In this document: positions 7,644 to 16,122 of the stretch, piece by piece | Layout: each line of letters begins with the position of its first letter | Numbering within the stretch: the stretch's first letter is position 1 | Assembly: GCA_902806095.1 (NCBI GenBank) | Contig: CADCVF010000038.1 | Location: 1 to 39,030 of the forward strand | Length of the DNA: 39,030 nucleotides | Direction of reading: 5' to 3' | From: an uncultured Rubrobacteraceae bacterium | Lineage (GTDB): Bacteria > Actinomycetota > Rubrobacteria > Rubrobacterales > Rubrobacteraceae | Notes under the pieces: generated by a model | What the model was told of the DNA's origin: nothing | Seen by the model: the letters and a program-made list of their open reading frames with translations, nothing else | Databases searched by the model: none | Translations under genes and position numbers: made by a program

Positions 7644-8300
7644 CTAACGGAACGTCCGGAGAAAGCGGTCGACGACCTTCTCTTCGACTTCGGCGAGGGA
7701 AATGTCCCGATCGAGTTCCCGGCTCAGGCTTGTGACGCCGAACTCCTTTATGCCGCAGGGTGTAATGCGGTCGAACCAGGTAAGGTCTGTCTTTACGTTC
7801 AGGGCAAAGCCGTGGGAGGTGATCCAACCCGAAGTGAACTTCACGCCGATGGCGGCGATCTTTTTCTCCCCCACCCACACGCCCGTGTACTCAGGGTGAT
7901 GCCAACCCTCCAGCCCGTAGTCACCGAGCACCCCGATGAGGACGCCTTCGAGTTCGCGGAGGTAGGCGTGAGTGTCGCGGACTTTGAGGCGCAGGATCGG
8001 GTACCCTACTATCTGACCAGGACCGTGGAAGGTCGCGTCCCCTCCCCTATCGCTCCAGAAAACCTCGGCCCCCAGGGCCCGGAGGTACTTTTCTCCGGCG
8101 CCCAAGTTCCCCGCGTCCTTTGCCGCCCGCCCCACCGTGTAGACCGGCGGATGCTCGCACAGGACGAAGGTGTCGGGGATCCCGTCGTTCTTCCTTAGCC
8201 GCACGAGGGCCTTCTGAAGATCCCAGGCCTCCGCGTAAGGCGTAAGCCCGGGCAGCCGCCGCACCTCGATCGTCGTTGGTGTCTGTTTCTCCAGGGTCAT
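7644..8300 (-). CDS. lipB: octanoyl-[acyl carrier protein]:protein transferase
   Basis: LipB (218 aa) transfers octanoate from acyl carrier protein to lipoyl domains, the first step of lipoate assembly. Family motifs are present: RGGDATFHGPGQIVGYPI, the catalytic Lys region AAIGVKFTSGWITSHGFALN and the active-site Cys in TPCGIKEFGVTSL. Length is normal. It lies 9 bases behind lipA in the same direction, so the two are surely co-transcribed. The product acts in the cytoplasm on dehydrogenase E2 and glycine-cleavage H proteins. Confidence 0.95.
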   Translation of the reverse strand: MTLEKQTPTTIEVRRLPGLTPYAEAWDLQKALVRLRKNDGIPDTFVLCEHPPVYTVGRAAKDAGNLGAGEKYLRALGAEVFWSDRGGDATFHGPGQIVGYPILRLKVRDTHAYLRELEGVLIGVLGDYGLEGWHHPEYTGVWVGEKKIAAIGVKFTSGWITSHGFALNVKTDLTWFDRITPCGIKEFGVTSLSRELDRDISLAEVEEKVVDRFLRTFR

Positions 8301-8309
8301 GCCTGGGCT

Positions 8310-9350
8310 CTAGACGCTCGCGACGCCGGCCGCGGTGCTTTGCCTGGCGCCTGAGGTCTGTTCGTGGGCGTGGTAGGAGCTTCGGACCAGCGGACCGCTC
8401 TCGACGTGCTTGAAGCCGAGTGAGAAGCCGTACTTGCGCAGGCTTGCGAACTCCTTGGGCGTGTAGTAGCGGCTCATCGGCAGGTGGTTCTCCGAGGGCC
8501 TCAGGTACTGGCCGATAGTCAGGATGTCCACGTCGTGATCCCGCAGGTCGCGCATCGTCTGATGGATCTCCTCTTCGACCTCGCCCAATCCGACCATAAA
8601 GCCGCTCTTGGTCAGGCCGTCGGGGTTCAGTTCCTTGGCGTAGCGCAGCACCTCCAGGGAGCGTTCGTACTTCGCCTGCGGACGGACCGCATAGTAGAGG
8701 CGGGGAACCGTCTCGATGTTGTGGTTGAAGGTGTCGGGGCTGGCATCTATGACGGTCTTGACCGCGTTGCGGTCCCCCTTGAAGTCGGGGGTCAGGACCT
8801 CGACGGCGCAGCCGAGGACCTCCTCCCTGATGGCGTGTATCGTCCCCGCGAAGATCGAAGCCCCGCCGTCCGCCAGCTCGTCGCGGTTCACGCTCGTGAT
8901 CACGGCGTGCTCCAGGCCCATCTTCTTCGCGGCATCGGCGACGCGGTGGGGCTCGTCGAGGTCTAGCTCGGAGGGCTTGCCCGTGAGCACAGCGCAGAAG
9001 CCGCAAGAACGGGTACAAACGTTGCCGAGGATCATGAACGTCGCCGTGCGGTTGTTCCAGCACTCGCCGATGTTCGGGCAACGGGCCTCCTCGCAGACCG
9101 TGTGGAGGTTCAACCCACGCATGGTCTCCTTGATGTCGCGGTAGACCTCACCGTCTGGGATGCGCGCCTTGAGCCATTCAGGACGACCGTGCGCGCCAGG
9201 GATTCCCCTCGCCTGCTGCCTGAAGGGCAGGTACTCCGTCGGCGTCCCGTCTGGCGGCGGAGGGACAGGCCTGTCTTCCCAGCGGTGGCGGACCTCGAAG
9301 GTCTTCGTGCCATCGTCCAATATTTTCAAGTTGATCTGTCTGCGGGCCAC
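8310..9350 (-). CDS. lipA: lipoyl synthase (radical SAM)
   Basis: LipA (346 aa) inserts two sulfur atoms into protein-bound octanoyl chains. The auxiliary cluster cysteines are in [12 protein letters not shown] and the radical-SAM cluster in CTRSCGFC, and the conserved C-terminal RSSYHA is present. The start is GTG 9350 behind TAGGAG. The N-terminus is longer than usual, about 65 residues before the auxiliary-cluster region, with a Pro-rich part ([12 protein letters not shown]). It heads the lipA-lipB pair; lpdA lies upstream across a repeat-containing gap of 188 bases. Confidence 0.95.
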   Translation of the reverse strand: MARRQINLKILDDGTKTFEVRHRWEDRPVPPPPDGTPTEYLPFRQQARGIPGAHGRPEWLKARIPDGEVYRDIKETMRGLNLHTVCEEARCPNIGECWNNRTATFMILGNVCTRSCGFCAVLTGKPSELDLDEPHRVADAAKKMGLEHAVITSVNRDELADGGASIFAGTIHAIREEVLGCAVEVLTPDFKGDRNAVKTVIDASPDTFNHNIETVPRLYYAVRPQAKYERSLEVLRYAKELNPDGLTKSGFMVGLGEVEEEIHQTMRDLRDHDVDILTIGQYLRPSENHLPMSRYYTPKEFASLRKYGFSLGFKHVESGPLVRSSYHAHEQTSGARQSTAAGVASV

Positions 9351-9428
9351 AGCGCTCCTATCTTCTTCGCATTCTGAGCCTATGGTATCGCACGGAGGTA
9401 GACCCGTACCGTGTCCCCTATCTCAGAG

Positions 9429-9461
9429 CGGAATGGGAAGGCCCGAGGCCTTCCCATTCCG
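9429..9461 (-). terminator. hairpin between lpdA and lipA
   Basis: A perfect 15-bp stem (9429-9443 with 9447-9461) closes a 3-base loop downstream of lpdA. It may end or attenuate the lpdA transcript before lipA. No T-tract is present. Confidence 0.55.
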
Positions 9462-9472
9462 GGCTACAGTTA

Positions 9473-9538
9473 TCAGGCTTCAGGAAAGGCCGGGAGCAAC
9501 GGGGCCCAAGACCCCACCTGACCGCTGATGCCTGAAAC
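9473..9538. repeat. intergenic TCAGGCTTCAGG-type inverted repeat
   Basis: ATCAGGCTTCAGG at the left and GATGCCTGAAACC at the right form a loose inverted pair. The same word family recurs at 16079-16103 and 25312-25403. Confidence 0.5.
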
Positions 9539-11026
9539 CTAAAAATGAATCGGGTGGCCCTCCACGGCCATCGCGGACTCGCCGACGACCTCGGAGAGGC
9601 TTGGGTGGGGATGCATTGTCATCCCGATCTCCTGCGGTGTGCCCTCGACGAGCTTGGCGAAGACCCCCTCGGTGATCAGGTCGGTCACCTTAGGCCCTAT
9701 GGCGTGCATCCCCAGGATAAGGTCGGTCTCTTCGTCGGCCACGATCTTGAAGAAGCCGTTTGGTTCGCCCTCTATCAAGGCTTTGCCGATGGCCCTAAAC
9801 GGGAACTTGGACTCCTTGACCTCGTAGCCCTCCTCCTCTGCCTGAGCCTTGCTGAGCCCGAAAGAGGCCACCTCGGGGCGACAGAAGGTCACGCGCGGGA
9901 CCAGGTTCTGATCCATGGGCATCGGGTTCTCGCCGGCCATATGCTCGACGGCGATGATTCCCTCGTGTCCCGCGGCGTGCGCGAGCCAGTAGCCTCCGAT
10001 GACGTCCCCGGCGGCGTAGATTCCGTCCTCTCCGGTACGCCCGAACTCGTCGACCTGGATGACCCCGCTGTCGTCGAGCTCTACGTTCGTCACGTCGAGG
10101 TTCAGATCCTCCGTAACGGTCCTGCGCCCGACCGCGACCAGGATAGCCTCGGCCTCGAGGGTCTCTCCTCCGTCGGCCTCACCCGTTGGGGCGTCCTCGC
10201 CGCCGTAGGAACCGCCTTCGCCTTCCGTCTCCTCCTGCTCGCCCGAGTCCGCGCCTGCCACCGTGATCTTGATCCCGCTGTCGGTCTTCTCCAGGCTCTC
10301 TGGGTCTGCTTTAGTGCTTGTGAGCACCCTGATCCCGCGGTCTTCGAACTCCTTCGTCAGTGCCTCGGAGATCTCCGGGTCTTCCGCCGGCACTATGCGG
10401 TCGAGCAACTCGACCACGGTGACGTCGGTTCCGAAGTCGTGGTACATGCTGGCGAACTCGACGCCGACGGCCCCTGAGCCGAGGACTATGACGGACTCGG
10501 GATAGCTCTCGTCGTTGGTCACGATATCGTCCGAGGAGATGACCTTCTCGCCGTCGAACTCTAGTCCTGGCAGGGTGCTGACGGCGGAGCCGGTGGAGAT
10601 CAGGACGTTCTCCGCTTCGAGCTCTTCCTCGCCGTCCTCGGTCTCTACCTTTATCTTCTTGGGCTCGACAAAGCTGCCTACCCCGTTGTAGACGGTCACC
10701 TTGTTTTTCTTCATCAGGCCCTGCACGCCGCGTCTGAGCTGGCTTACGACCTGCTCGCGGCGCTTTGACGCCTGCGGGTAGTCGAACTCCACCTCTCCGA
10801 CCTTGACGCCGAAGTCTTCGCCGTTTCTGGCATCGTGCAAGAGATGGGCCGTCTGGAGCAATGCTTTGGTCGGGATGCATCCTACGTTAAGGCACGTGCC
10901 TCCGAGATGCCCGCCCTCCCGCTTCTCGATGAGGGCTACGCTCATTCCCAGCTGGCTGGCCCGGATCGCTGGTATGTACCCACCGTTCCCGCCGCCGATT
11001 ACTACGAGGTCGAATTGCTCAGCCAC
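9539..11026 (-). CDS. lpdA: dihydrolipoyl dehydrogenase (E3)
   Basis: E3 reoxidises dihydrolipoamide on 2-oxoacid dehydrogenases or the glycine cleavage system, passing electrons via FAD to NAD. Visible are the FAD-binding GGGNGGYIPAIRAS, the redox disulfide CLNVGCIPTKAL, the NAD-binding GSGAVGVEFAS, the second FAD contact YAAGDVIGG and the C-terminal catalytic MHPHPSLSEVVGE. At 495 aa it exceeds the usual 460-475 because of an acidic Gly/Glu-rich insertion of about 30 residues (around GEQEETEGEGGSYGGEDAP) before AILVAVGRR. The GTG start follows AAAGGAG. It sits in a run with mutM and lipA-lipB, linking lipoate synthesis to a lipoamide enzyme. Confidence 0.93.
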   Translation of the reverse strand: MAEQFDLVVIGGGNGGYIPAIRASQLGMSVALIEKREGGHLGGTCLNVGCIPTKALLQTAHLLHDARNGEDFGVKVGEVEFDYPQASKRREQVVSQLRRGVQGLMKKNKVTVYNGVGSFVEPKKIKVETEDGEEELEAENVLISTGSAVSTLPGLEFDGEKVISSDDIVTNDESYPESVIVLGSGAVGVEFASMYHDFGTDVTVVELLDRIVPAEDPEISEALTKEFEDRGIRVLTSTKADPESLEKTDSGIKITVAGADSGEQEETEGEGGSYGGEDAPTGEADGGETLEAEAILVAVGRRTVTEDLNLDVTNVELDDSGVIQVDEFGRTGEDGIYAAGDVIGGYWLAHAAGHEGIIAVEHMAGENPMPMDQNLVPRVTFCRPEVASFGLSKAQAEEEGYEVKESKFPFRAIGKALIEGEPNGFFKIVADEETDLILGMHAIGPKVTDLITEGVFAKLVEGTPQEIGMTMHPHPSLSEVVGESAMAVEGHPIHF

Positions 11027-11047
11027 CCTTGGCTCCTTTCACGTTTG

Positions 11048-11908
11048 CTACCACAGTGATTCTAACCCTCCCCCTCCTCCGGGGCCATCCTCCCGCTGGC
11101 ACGCGGGACAGAAGTGCGACGGTCTCCCGCTTACCTTTTCCCGAACTACCTCTCCTTCACACCCAGGACAGGGCTGCCCCTGCTTTTCGAAGACGCGCAG
11201 GTAGTTCTGATGCTCGCCTGGCCGGTCCAACACATCCTTGTAGAGACGCACGGTCGTCCCGCGATGCTCGACGCCTGCCGCGAGGTTGGATCGGATCGCC
11301 GCATGCAGCGCCTCCCATTCGCCCTCCGAGAGCGCGTTTGCCTTCCGCCTCGGATGCAACCTCGCGTCGTACAGTATCTCATCAGCGTAGATGTTCCCTA
11401 TGCCGGAGACGACTTTCTGATCCAGGAGCAGGGGCTTTATCTGGGCCCTCCGCGAACCGATGACTCGCTGCAGATAACCCGCGTCGAACTCTTCTTCGAA
11501 GGGCTCCGGTCCCAACGAGGAGAGCCGGTCCTCGAGTTCGTCCCCATCGAGCAGGCGCGCCCGCGTAAAGCCCGTCTCGTCCCGCAGGAAGAGCCTCCTG
11601 TCGCCGTCGAGATTCAGGACGAGCATGAGAGCGGTCTCCGGCTCCTCGACGGGCGGCACGAGCAGGAGCTGGCCCCCGATCTTGAGTTGAAACACCAGCG
11701 AGTCCCCTGTATCGAGCTCCACGATGAGGTGCTTGGCCCGCCGCCGCGCCCCTGCGATGCTGACACCTTCGAGCCGGCTTGCGAACTCCTCGGCCGAGGG
11801 CTGCTCCACTAGCGAGGAGTCGAGAATCCGTGCCCGCCCTATCTCTGAGCCGGCGACAAGCTCACGCAGGTCTTCCTTTATGGTCTCTACCTCTGGCAAC
11901 TCCGGCAT
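11048..11908 (-). CDS. mutM: formamidopyrimidine-DNA glycosylase
   Basis: MutM/Fpg (286 aa) removes oxidised purines such as 8-oxoguanine and nicks the abasic site. The catalytic N-terminus MPELPEVETIKEDL fixes the start at ATG 11908, because Pro2 and Glu3 must follow the initiator Met. Other motifs: the Lys of RRAKHLIVEL, QIKPLLLDQKVVSGIGNIYA, and the C-terminal zinc finger CPGC...SHFCPACQ. A TATAAA box 7 bases before the ATG suggests a leaderless start. lpdA follows after 21 bases. Confidence 0.94.
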   Translation of the reverse strand: MPELPEVETIKEDLRELVAGSEIGRARILDSSLVEQPSAEEFASRLEGVSIAGARRRAKHLIVELDTGDSLVFQLKIGGQLLLVPPVEEPETALMLVLNLDGDRRLFLRDETGFTRARLLDGDELEDRLSSLGPEPFEEEFDAGYLQRVIGSRRAQIKPLLLDQKVVSGIGNIYADEILYDARLHPRRKANALSEGEWEALHAAIRSNLAAGVEHRGTTVRLYKDVLDRPGEHQNYLRVFEKQGQPCPGCEGEVVREKVSGRPSHFCPACQREDGPGGGGGLESLW

Positions 11909-11951
11909 ACGCGTATTTATACCCGCTCCGCGCCGCGTAATCTTCGTCTTC

Positions 11952-12785
11952 TCATAGTGGTTTGCGCGCGACGAAGGCAGCATGTCCCTCCGCCAGCGGG
12001 AAATCAGCATACGATCGCATCGTCTGAACCCGGAAGCCGGCCCGTTCGAGTTCTGCGGAAAGATCCGACGGGTCGTATAGCCGCACGCGGTGGACTTCGT
12101 CGTCACGCCTGTAGTGCTCTCCCACTTTCCGGAAACTAACGATCCGGCGCTCCATCGTTACCCGCTCGACGTCCTCCTCCCGCTCGGAGAGCACGGCCCA
12201 GTCCTCCCCCACTCCGAAACCCCTCGTCTTGTCGCCCGGCGACACCTGACCAGGACCAAGCACGTCGAAGACGAAGACGCCCCCTGGTACGAGCGCGTCG
12301 TGGACGCGCCGGAAAAGGCGAGACAGCCCCAGATCCTCGTTCTCAGCGTCGAAAAGATAGTTGAGGACCTCGCTTACCGCCGTGACGGCCTGACAACCTG
12401 GGATCTCGACCTCGAAGAGCGATCCAACCCTGAACTCGGCCTCGGGTACCTTTTTGCGCGAGAGATCGATCATCGCCTCGGAGATATCTATGCCGAAGAC
12501 GCGATAGCCTGAATCGACCAGCTCACGCGCCCACAAACCGCTACCGCAACCGAGGTCTACGACGAGGCCATCGTGTATCCCGTTTTGGTCCAGGATCTTC
12601 AGTATGCCTGGCGCAGATCTGAGGGCGAACTCGGCGTGGCCGACGTCGTGGATGTAGGCGATGTCCTCCCCGTACCACCGCGTCGCATCAGGGCCTCCCG
12701 AGGCTATCTCAGTTCCCTGTAAGCCGGAAGGAGGGCGCGTCGAACATGGGGGCGGGCTCTCTGTAGACTGCCCTGTAGAGACCAT
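11952..12785 (-). CDS. class I SAM-dependent methyltransferase
   Basis: A Rossmann-fold methyltransferase. The SAM-binding motif I is VVDLGCGSGLWA, followed by the acidic loop FGIDISEAMIDLSR, and a later ALVPGGVFVFDVLGPG. The substrate is unknown. The only standard start in frame is ATG 12785, which overlaps the end of the preceding TenA-like gene by 77 bases; conserved sequence begins around TRWYGEDIAYIHDVGHAEFA (residue 36), so the true start may be later and non-standard. It lies between the TenA-like gene and mutM, probably in one transcript. Confidence 0.8.
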   Translation of the reverse strand: MVSTGQSTESPPPCSTRPPSGLQGTEIASGGPDATRWYGEDIAYIHDVGHAEFALRSAPGILKILDQNGIHDGLVVDLGCGSGLWARELVDSGYRVFGIDISEAMIDLSRKKVPEAEFRVGSLFEVEIPGCQAVTAVSEVLNYLFDAENEDLGLSRLFRRVHDALVPGGVFVFDVLGPGQVSPGDKTRGFGVGEDWAVLSEREEDVERVTMERRIVSFRKVGEHYRRDDEVHRVRLYDPSDLSAELERAGFRVQTMRSYADFPLAEGHAAFVARKPL

Positions 12786-13464
12786 CGAGCATGACCGAGC
12801 GGGCGTCGAGCGAGCGCATGGCGCCCTCGCGGACTATTCGTTGGCCTTCCTCGTCCCCTGCGTAGGGCGCGATAGCGTCCATCATGATTCGGGCGTGGGT
12901 TACGTCCATCGTGACGTGGCTCGTGAAGATCTCGAGATCTCTATCAGGCAGGCCGGCAGCCTTCCTGAGGCCGTCGGAGAGCTTGGCGTAGATCGGGGGC
13001 ACGGGCCACTCACTCGCAGGCCCCAGTGCACCGAGCCCTAGCCTGAAATCGGGGTGGCCCGAGAGCGCGTAGTGGCTGGTGATGTACATCTCTATCTCGG
13101 GTAGCGTCGGAGGCTCCTCCCACTCCTCCTCACCGATGCCAAGCGCCGCGAGAAATCGCCTGTACAAAGCTGGATGGGTCTCCTCGGGGTCGAGGTGGCC
13201 GTACTCGTCGAAGAGGACCTCGGCGAGCGCGAGCTGCAGCTTCTCGTCGTAACGGCAGTTCGAGATGAGAGCGGCCAGGTACAGCCGGCTCACCCTGACG
13301 TGCCTGTAGTACTGGATCGCAAAGGTCCTTATCCCCTCAGCGTCAGCATCCCCCTCCCCGAACCGCTCCAGGAAAGGGTGCGTGAGCGCAGGATGCCCGA
13401 TGACCTCACGTTTTAGTCTTTGGAGAAACTCTTCCGGGTTCTTGCCGCTCGTCTCATGTCGCAT
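12709..13464 (-). CDS. TenA/PqqC-like (heme-oxygenase-fold) protein
   Basis: A 251 aa all-helical protein of the TENA/THI-4/PqqC or iron-containing redox enzyme type. Helical motifs with potential metal ligands are FAIQYYRHVRVSRLYLAALI, EVLFDEYGHLDPEETHPALY and FTSHVTMDVTHARIMMDAI, the His/Glu pattern of heme-oxygenase-like diiron members. The reaction cannot be assigned; thiaminase and PqqC functions are not supported by context. The ATG at 13464 has TAAACT 7 bases upstream and no Shine-Dalgarno, again leaderless in appearance. It heads the minus-strand run ending with lipB. Confidence 0.75.
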   Translation of the reverse strand: MRHETSGKNPEEFLQRLKREVIGHPALTHPFLERFGEGDADAEGIRTFAIQYYRHVRVSRLYLAALISNCRYDEKLQLALAEVLFDEYGHLDPEETHPALYRRFLAALGIGEEEWEEPPTLPEIEMYITSHYALSGHPDFRLGLGALGPASEWPVPPIYAKLSDGLRKAAGLPDRDLEIFTSHVTMDVTHARIMMDAIAPYAGDEEGQRIVREGAMRSLDARSVMLDGLYRAVYREPAPMFDAPSFRLTGN

Positions 13465-13490
13465 GTTCTAGAGTTTAGCGCAAGGTTCGA

Positions 13491-13718
13491 GCATTTCAGC
13501 AAATCAGCACGCTCCAGCCTTCGGCTTTCGCTTGTCAGCACGGCGCTTCGCGCCTTGTCAGCACTTCAGCAAGTCGTCCCGTAGCCTCCCCACGAGCGTC
13601 GAAGGTGACCACCGCGGCTAGTATGTTCCTCGTGCGCGGCCAGGCGAGGGCGAAGCGGGAAAAGCTGAATTGCTGACCAGCGAAGCCCGAAGGGCGCAGC
13701 CTGCTGAAATGCTGATTT
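13491..13718. repeat. dispersed GCTGAAATGCTG repeat, copy 1
   Basis: GCATTTCAGC at 13491 and CTGCTGAAATGCTG near 13701 flank modules rich in CTTGTCAGCAC and short GC hairpins (for example GGCGCTTCGCGCC). The stretch fills most of the 304-base gap between two divergent genes and carries no gene that I can support. Related copies occur near 14330, 19330-19553, 29034-29163 and 33995-34110. Confidence 0.65.
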
Positions 13719-13733
13719 GCAGGCAATTCATCC

Positions 13734-13762
13734 TTGTCTCACTAGTCTCAGTGAAGTATAAT
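13734..13762 (+). promoter_or_regulatory. sigma-70-type promoter of a leaderless gene
   Basis: TTGTCT (13734-13739), a 17-base spacer and TATAAT (13757-13762) form a near-consensus promoter. The ATG at 13769 lies 7 bases beyond the -10 box, where transcription should begin, so the mRNA would be leaderless. Confidence 0.8.
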
Positions 13763-13768
13763 GGGTGC

Positions 13769-14296
13769 ATGACAGATACGAGGAACATCAGGCAGGATTG
13801 GCTGAGTGTCCCGCGGCGGCGGGAAGAGGAGCGTTTGGACCCGCACGTGTACAAGCGCGGCATCAACGGGCTGACGGTCGAGGAGGCGTTAGGTCGGGCG
13901 TATCCGAGGGTGATGGACATTCTGAGGAGGAGTGGCGAGGAGTATTCGGAGTTCGAGCGGCAATTGGTAAGGCAGACCGTTCGGGCGTGTCTGATCTCCC
14001 AGGTCTCCCGCGCGAACCTCTATCGCATCGCCGGCATCCTGGTCGCCGACAGGCGCGACGAGGGGGCGCACATCGAGACTTCGCTCGCGCTCGCCTACGT
14101 TGCGGCGCTCAGGGAGGCGTTCCTCACGGAACTTTCCGTCGGAGAGCGGGTACAGACGCCGCTCGGTTCAGGGGAAGTCCGCTACGTCTCCGGTGATGGC
14201 ACCAACGCCGCCGTCAAGCTAGACAACGACTACGAGGTCTGGTTGCCGGCTGAGAAAGTGTCGCGTCCCGGCTCCCCCTTGCGACACGCCTCCTAG
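13769..14296 (+). CDS. hypothetical protein with C-terminal SH3-like segment
   Basis: A 175 aa protein that I do not recognise. The N-terminal two thirds look helical (ERLDPHVYKRGINGLTVEEA, then ROW-like charged helices around SEFERQLVRQTVRACLISQV). The C-terminus reads VGERVQTPLGSGEVRYVSGD and then AVKLDNDYEVWLPAEKV, a pattern resembling a small beta-barrel (SH3, KOW or Tudor type) such as in proteins that bind nucleic acid or the transcription machinery. The fold assignment is inference. The start is set by a strong promoter that leaves no 5' leader. Hairpin 14301-14330 follows. Confidence 0.65.
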   Translation: MTDTRNIRQDWLSVPRRREEERLDPHVYKRGINGLTVEEALGRAYPRVMDILRRSGEEYSEFERQLVRQTVRACLISQVSRANLYRIAGILVADRRDEGAHIETSLALAYVAALREAFLTELSVGERVQTPLGSGEVRYVSGDGTNAAVKLDNDYEVWLPAEKVSRPGSPLRHAS

Positions 14297-14300
14297 AAGG

Positions 14301-14330
14301 TTGCAAAGAGGTCAAGGACCTCCCTTGCAA
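14301..14330. terminator. hairpin at dispersed repeat copy 2
   Basis: TTGCAA...TTGCAA flanks an inner GAGGTC-AAG-GACCTC stem right after the 13769 gene. It is followed by GCATTTCAGC and, at 14368, CGAATGCGCG...CGCAGT, a word order shared with 19409-19445. Confidence 0.55.
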
Positions 14331-14485
14331 GCATTTCAGCTCGTTGGTTTCGCTGGGCGCTCGTAGTCGAATGCGCGCTTCGCAGTAAGTCGCTACCTCT
14401 GCCCGAGACCTTAGAGACTGGCCGCCATAAATGGGAGGTTTTCCGGGTAGACTAGGGGGGTCGTAAGGGCGATAGAGAGCGCGCC

Positions 14486-15406
14486 ATGGAGAAGTCGAAA
14501 GCACGGGTGATCTGCAATCCGACCTCGGGTGGTGGTGCCTACGATCCTGATGAGATCCGCGACGAGCTCGACGGGATGGAGGTCGAGTGGATCGAGACCG
14601 AAGGCCCCGAGGATGCGATAGAGGCCGCTGAGGAGTGGCGCGAGGGACTACTGATCGTCGCCGGGGGGGACGGCACGATCAACGACGTGGTCAACGGGCT
14701 CGGCAAGGCTGGTTTCCCCGAAGGAGTCACCCTTGGCATCCTGCCCGCCGGGACGGGCAACGATCTCGCAGCGACGCTGTGTATCCCCGAGGACCCCGAG
14801 CTCGCGGAGGACGTCATCCGGCAGAACCGGGAGCGGCGGCTAGACGTGGCGAGGGTTCGTTCTGAGGGCATTGGCGAGCGGTTCTTCATCAACGTGGCGA
14901 CGGGGGGGTTGGGGGCGGAGATCTCCGACGCCAACGACGAAGAATTGAAGCAGCGGTGGGGCAAGCTCTCCTACCTACGGGCTTCGCTCGAGGTCGCGAG
15001 GAACTTCGACGTGCGCGAGCTTACGATCTACCTCGATGGTGAGGGGCATCAGGTGAAGGCTGTCAACATCGCCGTGGGTAACTGCCGCTACACCGGAGGC
15101 GGCTGGCCAGCCACCCCGATGGCCAACCCAGAGGACGGGCTCCTGGACGTGGTAGTCATAGAGACACTCGGGATCGGTGCCCTGCTCGACCTCGCGCCGG
15201 CGGTGCTCGCGGAGTCAAACTACCTGGACAGCGATGGCGTGCTCTTCGTGCGGGCGAAGGAGATCCGGATCGAGACCCAGCCCCCAGGCCTGGAGTTCAC
15301 CGCCGACGGCGAGGTCATCGGCAACGAGCCGGCCCAGTTTTCCGTTCTTCCCCAGGCCCTCAGGGTTATAGTCGGATCAGATTACGTACCCGAGCCGGCG
15401 GGATAG
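14486..15406 (+). CDS. diacylglycerol kinase family lipid kinase (YegS/DagK-like)
   Basis: A 306 aa DAGK-catalytic-domain protein that would phosphorylate a lipid alcohol, probably diacylglycerol, at the membrane surface. Motifs are CNPTSGGGAYDPD at the N-terminus, the nucleotide-binding GGDGTINDVVNGLG, LGILPAGTGNDLAATL and the C-terminal LEFTADGEVIGNEPAQFSVL. Length fits the family. The start is ATG 14486. moaD begins 9 bases after its stop but has its own -10-like box. Confidence 0.9.
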   Translation: MEKSKARVICNPTSGGGAYDPDEIRDELDGMEVEWIETEGPEDAIEAAEEWREGLLIVAGGDGTINDVVNGLGKAGFPEGVTLGILPAGTGNDLAATLCIPEDPELAEDVIRQNRERRLDVARVRSEGIGERFFINVATGGLGAEISDANDEELKQRWGKLSYLRASLEVARNFDVRELTIYLDGEGHQVKAVNIAVGNCRYTGGGWPATPMANPEDGLLDVVVIETLGIGALLDLAPAVLAESNYLDSDGVLFVRAKEIRIETQPPGLEFTADGEVIGNEPAQFSVLPQALRVIVGSDYVPEPAG

Positions 15407-15415
15407 AATGAAGCC

Positions 15416-15658
15416 ATGATCAAAGTGCTACTCTTCGGCGCCGCGGCCGACCGGGCAGGGACCCGCGAGACCGAGTTACCGGTAGAAGACGTCTCGACCC
15501 TCGCTGAGGTCTGGCCTCTGCTCGCCGAGAGGCATCCAGACCTCGCCCCGATGCGCGACACGCTGGCCTTCGCCGTCAACGGCGAGTACGCCCGCGGAAA
15601 CGACGGCGTATCGCCGGGTGACGAGATAGCCGTGCTGCCGCCTGTCTCGGGCGGCTGA
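15416..15658 (+). CDS. moaD: molybdopterin synthase small subunit
   Basis: MoaD (80 aa) is the ubiquitin-fold sulfur carrier of molybdopterin synthase; its C-terminal Gly-Gly (PPVSGG) is thiocarboxylated and donates sulfur to precursor Z. The N-terminus MIKVLLFGAAADRAG and the body (ERHPDL, AFAVNGEYA) match the family. A TAGAAT box lies 6 bases before the ATG without a Shine-Dalgarno. moaE starts directly after the TGA, so the two subunits are translationally linked. Confidence 0.92.
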   Translation: MIKVLLFGAAADRAGTRETELPVEDVSTLAEVWPLLAERHPDLAPMRDTLAFAVNGEYARGNDGVSPGDEIAVLPPVSGG

Positions 15659-16102
15659 ATGTTCGCCATAGTCGAGGAGTCGCTAGACGTGGGGGCATTG
15701 ATCCAGGCCGCCCAGAGGCCTGATTGCGGGGCCATAGCCACGTTCGTCGGCACGACGAGGATCGACGAGTCGGAAGGCGCGGCTGTCGAATACCTGGAGT
15801 ACGAAGCGTACCGCCCTATGGCCGACAGGAAGCTGGAGGAGATCGGGGCCGAGATAGAAGGGCGCTGGGACGTCAGGCGTGTCTCGATAGTACACCGTCT
15901 TGGCAGGGTTGACCCCGGCGAGGCAAGCGTCGTCATAGTCGTCGCTGCGGCGCGGCGCGGCCCAGCGTTCGAGGCGAGTCGCTACGCCATCGAGCGCATA
16001 AAAGAGGTCGTGCCCATCTGGAAGCGTGAGGTCTGGTCGGACGGGTACGTGTGGGTGGGAAGCCAGGTCGGAACCAGGGATCAGGTTTCAGGTAACAGGT
16101 AA
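15659..16102 (+). CDS. moaE: molybdopterin synthase large subunit
   Basis: MoaE (147 aa) is the catalytic subunit that converts precursor Z to molybdopterin with MoaD as sulfur donor. It shows GAIATFVGTTR, VEYLEYEAY, VSIVHRLGRVDPGEASVVIV and the C-terminal KEVVPIWKREVWSDGYVWVG with the conserved lysines. Where many homologues have HR in the central motif this one has AARRGPAFEA. The ATG immediately follows the moaD stop. Other Moa genes are not in the window. Confidence 0.93.
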   Translation: MFAIVEESLDVGALIQAAQRPDCGAIATFVGTTRIDESEGAAVEYLEYEAYRPMADRKLEEIGAEIEGRWDVRRVSIVHRLGRVDPGEASVVIVVAAARRGPAFEASRYAIERIKEVVPIWKREVWSDGYVWVGSQVGTRDQVSGNR

Positions 16103-16103
16103 C
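16079..16103. repeat. TCAGGTTTCAGGTAACAGG repeat
   Basis: ATCAGGTTTCAGG is followed by two GTAACAGG units. It overlaps the 3' end of moaE and encodes its last residues, so the annotated C-terminus (DQVSGNR) may derive from repeat insertion. Confidence 0.5.
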
Positions 16104-16122
16104 AGGGTTCTGCTGGCAGCGG

